Below are positions 1-7,838 of a stretch of DNA of 41,829 bases, piece by piece (position 1 is the first letter of the stretch; each line of letters opens with the position of its first letter). Source of the stretch: an uncultured Candidatus Melainabacteria bacterium (GTDB taxonomy: Bacteria > Cyanobacteriota > Vampirovibrionia > Gastranaerophilales > Gastranaerophilaceae); the NCBI GenBank assembly GCA_934777245.1, contig CAKVND010000014.1:1-41829 (forward strand), written 5' to 3'. The translations under genes were made by a program, and so were the position numbers. The notes under the pieces were generated by a model, which worked only from the letters and a program-made list of their open reading frames with translations, did not search any database and had not been told where the DNA came from.

Positions 1-123
1 GCAACTGACTTGAGATCTAACACTCAAGGTCGTGGTACATTCTCTATGGAATTCCACAACTACGAACAAGTTCCTGCTAATATCGAAAAAGAAATTATCG
101 AAAAATCAGGTGCAAGCAAGTAG
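1..123 (+). CDS. fusA: Elongation factor G, C-terminal end (partial)
   Basis: The window opens inside a gene read in frame 1 and ending at TAG 121-123. The 40 visible residues ([20 protein letters not shown] and onwards) match the last part of EF-G, the GTPase that translocates tRNA and mRNA on the ribosome. The [11 protein letters not shown] stretch is the characteristic end of domain V. Only this fragment is visible, so nothing can be said about the GTPase domain. A terminator follows directly, so fusA probably ends its operon. Confidence 0.9.
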   Translation, partial: ATDLRSNTQGRGTFSMEFHNYEQVPANIEKEIIEKSGASK

Positions 124-143
124 TTTGCAGATAAAATATTAAT

Positions 144-189
144 AAAAACCCTAAAATCAGACAAATTAAAAGTCGGTTTTAGGGTTTTT
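144..189 (+). terminator. Rho-independent terminator after fusA
   Basis: AAAAACCCTAAAA (144-156) pairs with TTTTAGGGTTTTT (177-189) across a 20-nt loop, and the 3' arm ends in a T run. It lies 20 bp past the fusA stop. Confidence 0.85.
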
Positions 190-356
190 ATCATGCAAGT
201 TTCATATACAATACCTGAAACTTGTATTAAATGTTTTTCTGTAAACTTTTGTAAAGATTCTCCAAAAATCTGTTATTAAAATTTCCAAATGTGGAATTAA
301 AAAAGTATAGGTTAAAAGGGTTTTTAATCTGTTGCTCTTAGAAAGGAGATTCTACA

Positions 357-443
357 ATGGAAATTTTAAATTTAGTTTTATTCGGATGCGTTTTCTACTT
401 AGCACTTATTGGTATTCCAACAATTTGCGAAAAGAAACATTAA
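357..443 (+). CDS. 28-residue single-pass membrane microprotein
   Basis: ATG at 357 is preceded by a strong ribosome binding site (AAAGGAG, 342-348) at good spacing. The frame encodes MEILNLVLFGCVFYLALIGI, then PTICEKKH, and stops at TAA 441-443. Residues 4-22 are hydrophobic and form a likely transmembrane helix, with a short charged tail. The stop overlaps the 3' end of the convergent 1093-residue gene by 4 bp. I do not recognise the family. The size resembles KdpF- or PetL-like microproteins, but there is no linked kdp or cytochrome gene. The good start site makes translation likely, but the function is unknown. Confidence 0.5.
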   Translation: MEILNLVLFGCVFYLALIGIPTICEKKH

Positions 444-3400
444 TTCACAAGCCTTGAAAGTTTGCCATCAGCAGTTTCGATTGCAAGCTTTTGAACTTCT
501 GAATCGATATTAATTGCACTTATATCGTATTCTTGAACTGTGTCGATTAACAGTTTTTCGAAGAGTACAAAGAATAGTTTTGCTTGGTTATTGCTTTTTT
601 GCAATAACGCAAGCGTGTCGTTAATTATGAGGAGAGCGTCTTCCTGCTTTGAATTCGCAAGCATAAGTTTTGAAATAAAATATTTTGCAACTAAAGCGAT
701 TGTTAAAATTGCTGAATCTGTTGCTTGTTTTAATACATCATTAAATATAGCTTCAGCTTTTTTCTTTATGCCTATTTTTGCATAAGAATTTGCGATTAAT
801 AAGTCACAAAATAGTTCTAATTGACGTTGATGAATATCAGAAGCTAATAATTTTGCTTGATAAATATTTTGAGCAAAAGTTTTGCAATCATCAGCATGTT
901 CTGAAAATTCTTGCAAAATTAAGTATATTATTTTTGCAAAAGGTGTAGCATTTTCTGTATCAGAAACTGCAAATGTTTTACCGTTCAAATAATCTCTAAC
1001 CGCCAAAATAGCATTTTTATCAGGCAATTCTTCCCCGAACGCAACATTTATCGCATCCAAAAACTCGTCTAAATCATCATCCATTAGAAAAAGTTTTGCA
1101 AAGCCTACAAGCCTGAATGTTTCAAATAAATGCTCAATAAAGAGTTTAATTGAAAAACCTGCAGGTTTAATTTTTTCAAGAATTTCCGGCTTAATAACAG
1201 TAAGTAAATCTTTTGCGACTTCCACGCATTGTGCAAAATCACCAATGTTGAACAATATTTCTATATTAACCAGCGAAAGCAATAAAAATCTTGTGTTAAT
1301 TGCGCCATCTACCAATAACGTTGGATTTTGCATTCTTGATAAAATATTATGTAATAAAGGCAAGGCTTCTGAATAATTAGAAGATACCAAAGCACCTTGA
1401 AGCATTAAATTTGAGAGTTTTACAATTTTATTATTGTCATTATGTTTAATTGCATCCATTAATAAAACATTCTCAATTGAATAAATTTTAGTAGGAGAAT
1501 AATTGTACAAACTCATTAAAATATTTTCAAAAACTTCTTTTTTATTATTTTCAATATCTTCTTCTGATATATTATTTTCTATGTGTTCGATTAAAGACAA
1601 AAATCCTAAACAATTTTTCAAATACGCGTCATAATCTCCTGTTGCCATTGCAAATTGAGAATTTCGCCATAATAACAAATATTCTTCCTTAAAATAACCT
1701 AATTTACCCATAATCAAAAGAATTAAAGTATCATCGAGATCTTTACCCAGATTTGCAAGAATATTTTTACACAAAAATTCTTCAACTTGCTTTTTTAAAG
1801 AAGAAAGTAAAATCGGCTTCAATAAATTATAATTGTTAATATAAACAACATTGTTTAATGTATGTACAAATCCCATTCCCTCAAGAATTTTAACATTTTT
1901 TACAACTTCTTTTATGCCAAGTTTTTCTAACGTCAAATAATCTAATCTTGCACCTAAATATACGGAATATGCCAAAATCATTGAAGCGTCCATATTTTTA
2001 CTCAATCCCTTTAAGCGCGCTTTTAATAAAGCCTCCAAGGTGTTAGGTAAAATAATAGAACTTTTACTTTTGATTAAAAGCCTGTTTTCAAAATTTATCA
2101 ATATATTTTTTTCAATCAGATATTTTAATGCATTTTGAAAATACAAGGTTGAACCGTTAAATTGTTCTTTGATTTTTTCAAAATAAAAAGATTGAATAAA
2201 ATCACTTGCTTCTTCTTTAATATCTCCGAGAAGTTCACCAATTCCGGCTTTCTGCAGTACAAATTCTGTATAATCTGGCGTTCTAAGCAATTTTTTAAAC
2301 TTTGAATGCAATGAAACTTCCGAGCTTGTCGTAAACACAAAATTTACATTTAGTTTTTTAAAGTTATCAAAAAATAAATCAAGTGTTTGAATTGAAGTAT
2401 CATCTAAAAACTCAAAACTTTCAATTAAAATAACTGTATTTTTCAAAGATGCTAAAAAGTCGCTAAAATCTTCCATATACGCAAATCTAGCATCTTCCGG
2501 AGTTGAAGCTTTGCGCGCTTTTGTATAAATTAAATTTTTTATTGCATTAAAACGCTTAACATCAAAATCTTGTGGAATTAAAGTTTTGCATAGAGAAAGT
2601 CCGTAAAAGTCTTTAAATAGTTGTTCAAAAATTCCCCAAGGCTTGTAATTTACCTCTTCAGTGCAAGTTGCGTGTAAAATCCGCATACCTTTATTTTTGT
2701 AAAAATCTATTATTTCAGAAGTTGATATTTCTAAATCCTTTTCAGCACGGATTGAAATAATTTTACTATCATCCAATACTAATTTATTAGTTGGCATTTT
2801 TTTGAAACTGCATTTTGCGTTTATATCAAATACCTTAAACGCATAAATATCATCATTTTCTTGTTGTACTTGTTTCTTTATTTCAACAGGAGCTTTTGCT
2901 ATCGGCGCTTCATCTACTTCGCCGGATGGAGGCAATACATAATTTGGCAACAACAACTCATAGAACATAAGCGTTACACCGTCTTTTTCAACTGTGTACA
3001 ACGAATCTGTCTTGTAGTCATTATTTATGCTATCCCAAACATATTGATCAAGAATAATTTGCATACCTTTTAAATATTGAGCTTCGTCTTTTTTTATATT
3101 CAATAATTTAACGTTATTATCAATAGATGTGTCGTCTAAAAGTTGTTCTGCTGTTTTTTTTGTAATCGTCAAATTCAATTTTATTGGAGTTCCAAGTTCC
3201 TTTATAACTTTCAAATTCAAATCAGCAAAAGCATTTGCTAATTTAATAGCAAGTCTTATTGCTTTATTTGCAGAAGTTGGAAAAGAAAGTTCTTTATTGA
3301 AATTTATTACAAACGTATCGTTGTAAATTATAATTTTACCTTCAACAGATTTTATTTGAGCTACCAGCAAATTTCTTAATCTAAAATAAAACTTTGTAAA

Positions 3401-3721
3401 TAATTCTTGTGAGCCTAAAACTCTACGAATATTTTTTAAAGCGGAAAATTTTACTATTATTGATGCAAACTCGTCAGTTTCACATTCTTGATATGCAATA
3501 CTCGTTTTAGTAGGAAATCCGCACTTGCATTTTTCTTGTGCAGTTGATACTTTACGTCCGCATTTAGAACATTTTGTTAAAATTGTATAACCACACTTAT
3601 CACAAATTGGAGAATCAGTATGATTATGACAATTCGGACATTCTAACATTAAGACCTTATGACAATAAGGACATACAATTGCATTCTCTTCTAACTTTTT
3701 ATGACACTTAGGACATTCCAT
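440..3721 (-). CDS. Zinc-ribbon / cyclase-like / ATPase-like / helical-repeat protein (1093 aa)
   Basis: Seen: residues 1-70 hold twelve cysteines (3, 6, 17, 20, 28, 31, 40, 43, 51, 54, 65, 67) in CxxC pairs, enough for three zinc ribbons. Residues about 82-260 resemble a class III nucleotide cyclase fold: GKIIIYNDTFVINF sits where cyclases have the GDG strand, followed by an AIRLAIKLANAF helix. The first metal-binding Asp strand reads IIVKFSALK, without the Asp. Residues about 315-560 look like an AAA_16/STAND ATPase with a Walker-B-like strand (TVILIESFEFLDD), but I see no GxxxxGK[ST] Walker A. The remaining ~500 residues are helical and probably TPR-like. There is no signal peptide or membrane segment, so it is probably cytoplasmic. 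It diverges from the ZorA-like gene across 60 bp with facing promoters. There is no clear ribosome binding site before ATG 3721. Inference: a signalling or scaffold protein with eroded catalytic sites. The architecture call is moderate; the function is unknown. Confidence 0.6.
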   Translation of the reverse strand: MECPKCHKKLEENAIVCPYCHKVLMLECPNCHNHTDSPICDKCGYTILTKCSKCGRKVSTAQEKCKCGFPTKTSIAYQECETDEFASIIVKFSALKNIRRVLGSQELFTKFYFRLRNLLVAQIKSVEGKIIIYNDTFVINFNKELSFPTSANKAIRLAIKLANAFADLNLKVIKELGTPIKLNLTITKKTAEQLLDDTSIDNNVKLLNIKKDEAQYLKGMQIILDQYVWDSINNDYKTDSLYTVEKDGVTLMFYELLLPNYVLPPSGEVDEAPIAKAPVEIKKQVQQENDDIYAFKVFDINAKCSFKKMPTNKLVLDDSKIISIRAEKDLEISTSEIIDFYKNKGMRILHATCTEEVNYKPWGIFEQLFKDFYGLSLCKTLIPQDFDVKRFNAIKNLIYTKARKASTPEDARFAYMEDFSDFLASLKNTVILIESFEFLDDTSIQTLDLFFDNFKKLNVNFVFTTSSEVSLHSKFKKLLRTPDYTEFVLQKAGIGELLGDIKEEASDFIQSFYFEKIKEQFNGSTLYFQNALKYLIEKNILINFENRLLIKSKSSIILPNTLEALLKARLKGLSKNMDASMILAYSVYLGARLDYLTLEKLGIKEVVKNVKILEGMGFVHTLNNVVYINNYNLLKPILLSSLKKQVEEFLCKNILANLGKDLDDTLILLIMGKLGYFKEEYLLLWRNSQFAMATGDYDAYLKNCLGFLSLIEHIENNISEEDIENNKKEVFENILMSLYNYSPTKIYSIENVLLMDAIKHNDNNKIVKLSNLMLQGALVSSNYSEALPLLHNILSRMQNPTLLVDGAINTRFLLLSLVNIEILFNIGDFAQCVEVAKDLLTVIKPEILEKIKPAGFSIKLFIEHLFETFRLVGFAKLFLMDDDLDEFLDAINVAFGEELPDKNAILAVRDYLNGKTFAVSDTENATPFAKIIYLILQEFSEHADDCKTFAQNIYQAKLLASDIHQRQLELFCDLLIANSYAKIGIKKKAEAIFNDVLKQATDSAILTIALVAKYFISKLMLANSKQEDALLIINDTLALLQKSNNQAKLFFVLFEKLLIDTVQEYDISAINIDSEVQKLAIETADGKLSRLVN

Positions 3722-3728
3722 ATATTAA

Positions 3729-3761
3729 ATTATAGTCGAAAAACTTAGTTTATGCTATAAT
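3729..3761. promoter_or_regulatory. Overlapping divergent promoters between the 1093-aa gene and the ZorA-like gene
   Basis: On the plus strand, TATAAT at 3756-3761 is preceded by TGC (3753-3755), an extended -10 element, and lies upstream of AGGAGGAGAA and ATG 3782. On the minus strand, TATAAT (ATTATA on plus, 3729-3734) sits 8 bp from ATG 3721. Neither has a good -35. The two elements lie about 20 bp apart and face away from each other, so polymerase binding at one could affect the other. Confidence 0.5.
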
Positions 3762-3781
3762 TTACATCAATAGGAGGAGAA

Positions 3782-4663
3782 ATGACGTTTTTAGATATAT
3801 TAAAAGAGCCTGCAATTCTAATCATTACGGCAACTTTTTTGTTTTTTATTATGACTGTCCTTCGCAACTACTCAAAAGTTGAAAAGAATTTAAACTCAGT
3901 ATTAAATGTTTTGACTTCGCTTAACAAAAAAGAACTTTCATATAGATTTCAAGAATTAGATAATCTTATGATGTCAAATTCTTTTACCTCAACTACTTGG
4001 GAAGATTTCAAAAAAGCTCTGATTTTTCCGGAAAAATTATTTGTAGCTTCACAAGCTCAAAGTGCAGATTTTAAACCGGAAATATATCTTACGGTAGATG
4101 CTTCTTACTTTTTTAATGAAGAAACATTAATTTATTCCAAAATTAATAATAAATTTATCCAAACAATGCCAACGCTTTTAACCGGCTTAGGCCCATTTTT
4201 CACCTTTTTAAAAATGGCGATAGCGTTTACACAAGTTAATTTTTCAGATGAATCAAATTTAACAAATTCATTTAATGGTTTAATTACAAATATTCAAATG
4301 GCAGCACTTTGTTCTGTATTTGCAGTTGGTTTTTCGCTTTTGTTTATGTTTATTGAAAAAATTATGTACAGCAGAATGTGTAAAAAATATTGTTTGGCAA
4401 TCCAAAAAGAATTTATCAGACTATTTGATGTCGTAACGAGCGAAAAGTTTTTAATTGATTTAGTTAAAGAATCAAAAATTCAAAGTCAGACAAATGAAAA
4501 GCTTTTAAAAGCTTTGCCGGAAGAATTTGCAAAATCTTTAACTAAAAGCCTTAGTGAGAATACAACACCTTATTTGGAAAATATTTTATACAGCTTGAAC
4601 AAATTAAACGAAACAATGGATAAAGGTTCCGGTGGAAACGATGTTGTAGACAAATTATTCTAG
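3782..4663 (+). CDS. ZorA-like MotA/ExbB-family proton-channel subunit
   Basis: A 293-residue inner-membrane protein with TM1 at about 9-27, TM2 at about 129-149 and TM3 at about 172-191, and about 100 cytoplasmic residues between TM1 and TM2. The pre-TM2 stretch (YFFNEETLIYSKINNKFIQT, then MPTLLTGLG) resembles ZorA of the Zorya anti-phage system, where this family forms the proton-driven stator around ZorB. The usual GTFxGL signature reads PFFTFLKM: the Thr is kept but the glycines are lost. The C-terminal tail (about 200-293) is short compared with the long helical tail of E. coli ZorA. A strong ribosome binding site (AGGAGGAG) precedes the ATG. It is followed 18 bp later by the OmpA-domain partner, so the two form an operon. 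It could instead be a non-defence MotA/TolQ/ExbB channel. Confidence is high for the superfamily and moderate for ZorA. Confidence 0.7.
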   Translation: MTFLDILKEPAILIITATFLFFIMTVLRNYSKVEKNLNSVLNVLTSLNKKELSYRFQELDNLMMSNSFTSTTWEDFKKALIFPEKLFVASQAQSADFKPEIYLTVDASYFFNEETLIYSKINNKFIQTMPTLLTGLGPFFTFLKMAIAFTQVNFSDESNLTNSFNGLITNIQMAALCSVFAVGFSLLFMFIEKIMYSRMCKKYCLAIQKEFIRLFDVVTSEKFLIDLVKESKIQSQTNEKLLKALPEEFAKSLTKSLSENTTPYLENILYSLNKLNETMDKGSGGNDVVDKLF

Positions 4664-4681
4664 AATTTTAGGATAAAATCA

Positions 4682-5335
4682 ATGAGAATTCGTAGAAAAA
4701 TAGAAGATACTAATCAAGAAAATATTTTTTGGGTAACAATGACTGACCTAATGACAGCATTAGTTCTGGTATTTGTTGTACTATTTTTCTATACATTTAT
4801 GTCAAGTTACATTCAAAAAATCCAAGGACAAATGGAACAAAAAAAAGCTTCAGATGCCTTAGAAGAAACTTTAAAAGCGCAAAATATCAATGCAAATATT
4901 GATGATATAACAGGCGTTGTAAAAATTTCAGACTTAGAGTTATTTGATATAAACAGTTATGAACTTTCTGAAAAAGGCAAAAAATATTTAGACAAATTTG
5001 CGCCTGCATATTTGAATTCAATATTTTCTAATGGGTATTTAAATGAAAATATTGAGCGAATAATCATTCAAGGACATACGGACTCTCAAACTTTCAAAGG
5101 GAAATATTCTGCGGATGAGCAATATATGAAAAATATGGATTTAAGCTTAAAAAGAGCTTATGCTGTTGCAAATTATATGACAAATACTCCATATAATAAA
5201 TCAAATGGCAATCGCTTAAGAAAAATGATTATTGTAGAGGGCGCAAGTTTTTCTACTCCTATTTTGATAAACGGAAAAGAAGATTACAATAAAAGCCGCA
5301 GAGTTGAATTAAAAATTGTTATGCGTAAACAATAA
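4682..5335 (+). CDS. ZorB-like OmpA/MotB-domain protein
   Basis: A 217-residue protein with a short cytoplasmic start, one transmembrane helix (about 23-40) and a periplasmic OmpA-like peptidoglycan-binding domain (about 80-215). FWVTMTDLMTALVLVF is typical of the MotB/ZorB plug, with Asp22 in the place of the proton-binding Asp. OmpA motifs include GHTD (131-134), LSLKRAYAVANYM (155-167) and NKSRRVEL (203-210). In MotAB and ZorAB, proton flow through the A/B interface drives rotation of the B dimer anchored to peptidoglycan. It is translated from ATG 4682 with AGGAT upstream, directly after the ZorA-like gene. No ZorC, ZorD (Swi2/Snf2 helicase) or ZorE (HNH nuclease) gene follows. The next gene is convergent and unrelated. 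Confidence 0.75.
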   Translation: MRIRRKIEDTNQENIFWVTMTDLMTALVLVFVVLFFYTFMSSYIQKIQGQMEQKKASDALEETLKAQNINANIDDITGVVKISDLELFDINSYELSEKGKKYLDKFAPAYLNSIFSNGYLNENIERIIIQGHTDSQTFKGKYSADEQYMKNMDLSLKRAYAVANYMTNTPYNKSNGNRLRKMIIVEGASFSTPILINGKEDYNKSRRVELKIVMRKQ

Positions 5336-5354
5336 TCTATTCGCATCAAACATA

Positions 5355-5381
5355 AGCGCCGACTCTTATTGACTCGACGCT
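5355..5381. terminator. Imperfect hairpin between convergent genes
   Basis: AGCGCCGACTC (5355-5365) and GACTCGACGCT (5371-5381) form a stem with one mismatch and one wobble on the minus strand. No clear U tract follows. It is a possible bidirectional terminator for the ZorB-like and beta-lactamase-fold genes, or a small repeat. Confidence 0.35.
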
Positions 5382-5419
5382 GATAAAATTTAAATTATAT
5401 TACTTTCATAGAAATAATA

Positions 5420-6607
5420 CTATCCGACGATTGCCTTATATATGAGACTTGAAGCTTTAACTATAAAATCTTTACCTTGTGGTGCATTATGAGGACGATT
5501 TGCAAGGATTACAACAATATATTTTTTTCCATTTGGAGCATAAACAATTCCTGCATCCCCCAACATTGTTCCAATATCACCTGTTTTATGAATAAACATT
5601 GCACCATCACCCAGACCGGCTGCAATTAATCTGTTATTTTTTACATGACTCATATAATCAATAATATATTCACGAGAATTAATATTTAAAAATCCAGGAT
5701 TATCAAGATTATAAAGAATCTTTGCCATATCTTTAGCAGTAGTTTTATTTGTCCCTTTTAAATCAGGAAGCCAAGTTCTAACATAAGTTCTTGAAATTCC
5801 CCAATCTCTTAAACCTGTATTAATATCATCCATACCACCCAATTTAGACATAATCATATTTGTTGAAGTATTATCTGAATCTTGAATCATTGTTTTTGCT
5901 AAACTGTCTAAAGAATATTTTCTGCCGGTTTGAGCGTATTGAAGATTTCCGGAGCCGGAAGACTGATAATAATCAGTTAGTACCATTTCATCATAAATAG
6001 TCATTTGATTTGCTTCAATAGACTTAAACAAACGAACTAATACCGGTAACTTTATAATACTGGCAGCCGAATATAAATTATCGCCATTAATATCAACATA
6101 CTGTCCTTTTTCATATTCCCATACATAAATTGAAGGTTTAATCATCGGATACTGAGTCATTAGCCCTGTTAGTTGTGATTTAAGCCCCGCCATTTCGTTC
6201 GTATGGTACATAGTTGTTATTTCACTATGCGTTTTCTCTATTGTTGGAGTCAAAAGCAAGCGATTATTAAACAAATCATTACTCAAATAATTTGTAATCG
6301 GATTTGATATAGAGTATAAATCAACAGCATCCTGTTTTCTAAACTTCACTTGAGCCATATTGGTAGAAGTTTTTGTATTCATAGGAATTATATCCGGCAT
6401 AAAAACTTGCTTAACCAATCCATTATAAGCTGTAGGAAATACAAAGTACATAAAAGCACCTAAAAACGCAAAAACAACAGACATTCTAACAAGTTCCTGT
6501 ATCGGATTTACTTTTTTCTTTTTCTTAACTTGTTTATGAATGGTTTTTCTACCGGAAACTACATGTAAATTTCGGTTAGTTCTCTCCTGTTGTTGATATG
6601 CGTACAC
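5420..6607 (-). CDS. Membrane-anchored beta-lactamase-fold serine hydrolase
   Basis: I place the start at GTG 6607 because GGAGGAG lies 6 nt upstream; the longer frame would begin at a TTG next to that site. The 395-residue product has a basic cytoplasmic tail, one membrane helix (about 42-58) and an external penicillin-recognising domain. All three active-site motifs are present: S183-I-I-K186, S244-D245-N246 and K341-T342-G343. The omega-loop region (VRTWLPDLKG, about 276-285) lacks the Glu166-type residue of true class A beta-lactamases. By family knowledge this fits the Beta-lactamase2 group (PF13354), whose members may be D,D-peptidases or cell-wall hydrolases rather than antibiotic-degrading enzymes. 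It is transcribed alone, convergent to the ZorAB-like pair. Confidence 0.8.
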   Translation of the reverse strand: MYAYQQQERTNRNLHVVSGRKTIHKQVKKKKKVNPIQELVRMSVVFAFLGAFMYFVFPTAYNGLVKQVFMPDIIPMNTKTSTNMAQVKFRKQDAVDLYSISNPITNYLSNDLFNNRLLLTPTIEKTHSEITTMYHTNEMAGLKSQLTGLMTQYPMIKPSIYVWEYEKGQYVDINGDNLYSAASIIKLPVLVRLFKSIEANQMTIYDEMVLTDYYQSSGSGNLQYAQTGRKYSLDSLAKTMIQDSDNTSTNMIMSKLGGMDDINTGLRDWGISRTYVRTWLPDLKGTNKTTAKDMAKILYNLDNPGFLNINSREYIIDYMSHVKNNRLIAAGLGDGAMFIHKTGDIGTMLGDAGIVYAPNGKKYIVVILANRPHNAPQGKDFIVKASSLIYKAIVG

Positions 6608-6695
6608 AAATATCTCCTCCAAATCCCATCTTTATAATACCATTATACAAAAAAAATGTATATCCATCAAAAAGTTGAAAAAGATTTTAACAAAT

Positions 6696-6721
6696 AAAAA
6701 GCAGCTATCTTACATAGCTGC
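6696..6721 (-). terminator. Rho-independent terminator
   Basis: On the minus strand GCAGCTAT (6721-6714) pairs with ATAGCTGC (6708-6701) across five bases and runs into TTTTT (6700-6696). It ends the 6733-7185 gene. Confidence 0.8.
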
Positions 6722-6732
6722 CTTCTATTTTA

Positions 6733-7185
6733 TTATGCTGAAATTGTAATTCCGGTTTTCTTTCGAGTTTCATTAGTTTTCGATTTCGAATAGTTTTCAA
6801 TTTTATCATGTAAATCCTGACTATGATGTTCAATCGCATCATCAACATCGTTTAAAAGTTTCTTCTGCACTTCTTTTTCTTTTGTAAAAACATCCATTTC
6901 TTTTTCTTTTGCGTAAGAATTTATACCGGATTTGTACATAAAACGTGGGCACACAAACATCATTGTAATAACCGCCGCTCCAATTCCGAAATAACCTGCG
7001 TGTTTCCAAGTAGAAGTGTAGCTTCTGGCGATAGCTGTTGTTACTGCACCCATTGCAGCAGAAATACCTCCTGCATTTAAAATAGCCAAGCGCTTCTCCG
7101 TTTTTCTATTTACCGGATTTTTAAAATCAGAATATTCCCCCCTTGACGTCGCCTTGGAGGATAAGGCACTTACAGGTAGAATCAT
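6733..7185 (-). CDS. Small membrane protein of unknown function
   Basis: A 150-residue protein read from ATG 7185. The frame extends to 7221, but only the inner ATG has an AAAGAG-like site upstream. Two hydrophobic segments (about 42-56 and 67-84) are followed by a charged, helical C-terminal half rich in Lys, Glu and Asp. The segment order (GGISAAMGAVTTAIA, then GYFGIGAAVITMMFVCPRFM) resembles the membrane hairpins of other lineage-specific proteins in this window, but it lacks the FKG motif. Function unknown. A strong terminator follows. Confidence 0.55.
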   Translation of the reverse strand: MILPVSALSSKATSRGEYSDFKNPVNRKTEKRLAILNAGGISAAMGAVTTAIARSYTSTWKHAGYFGIGAAVITMMFVCPRFMYKSGINSYAKEKEMDVFTKEKEVQKKLLNDVDDAIEHHSQDLHDKIENYSKSKTNETRKKTGITISA

Positions 7186-7293
7186 AAACACACACTCTTT
7201 CTTTAATATCTCTACTCGCATTTTAAACTAAGATTGGATATTTTTATATCATTCTTTAGAATTATTTTTATGAAAAAATGCCTCTAAAAAGAA

Positions 7294-7770
7294 TCATCCT
7301 CTTATCGTGCTTCTTTCTAATGCACGTACAAATTTTGTAGGCAAATTTTCTTTTGGATTTATTGACCCCACTAAAATAGTTTTACAACTCAACAATTTAC
7401 CGGCTAAAATATCTGTTAATGGTCTATCTCCTACCATAACAGCATTTGTAGGGTCTATATTAACTGATTTTAAATATTCACACATAATTTTAGGGTTTGG
7501 TTTATTTGCACTTCCAATTACCCTACAAGGTGCAAGCTTAGATGCATTTGCGATATATTCTTCATTTTTATTATTTGAAATAATCGCAACTTCAAAATCT
7601 TTTATAAACGTATTAAACCACTCAATAGTTTCCGGTAAGAAATCTGCAGATTTTGACACCATAACTGTGCTATCCAAATCAAACATAATACATTTTATAC
7701 CATTTTGTTTAAGTTCTTCAAAATTGATTTCGTATATATTTTTTAAATTATAATCTGGTTTTAATAACAT
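7294..7770 (-). CDS. yqeG: YqeG-family HAD phosphatase
   Basis: A 158-residue HAD IIIA-type phosphatase. Motif I is FDLDSTVM with Asp31 (nucleophile) and Asp33, motif II is IISNN, the conserved Lys is in KPNPKIM, and motif III/IV is VGDRPLTDI. This pattern and length fit the YqeG / phosphatidylglycerophosphate-phosphatase-like group (PGP_phosphatase), so phospholipid synthesis is a plausible role, but the substrate cannot be read from sequence. It lies downstream of the U32 gene on the same strand, with a short palindromic repeat between them. Confidence 0.85.
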   Translation of the reverse strand: MLLKPDYNLKNIYEINFEELKQNGIKCIMFDLDSTVMVSKSADFLPETIEWFNTFIKDFEVAIISNNKNEEYIANASKLAPCRVIGSANKPNPKIMCEYLKSVNIDPTNAVMVGDRPLTDILAGKLLSCKTILVGSINPKENLPTKFVRALERSTIRG

Positions 7771-7794
7771 TCTTTTATTCCGTTTTTTGTTTTT

Positions 7795-7816
7795 GTCAGG
7801 CAGTGCCTGACCTACA
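7795..7816. repeat. Palindromic repeat GTCAGGCA-g-TGCCTGAC followed by CTACA
   Basis: A perfect 8-bp inverted repeat around one base (7795-7811), followed directly by CTACA (7812-7816). The GAC-CTACA ending is shared with the hairpin at 24625-24660. It lies between the U32 gene and yqeG. Confidence 0.5.
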
Positions 7817-7838
7817 TTCTGTTTTTATGTAAAAAAGA

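Noticed and set aside
2861..3326. Plus-strand open frames inside the 1093-residue gene
   Set aside because: Short antisense frames without ribosome binding sites or recognisable content.
7307..7753. 148-codon plus-strand frame opposite yqeG
   Set aside because: Complete antisense overlap with a gene that has all HAD motifs; no ribosome binding site or recognisable domain.
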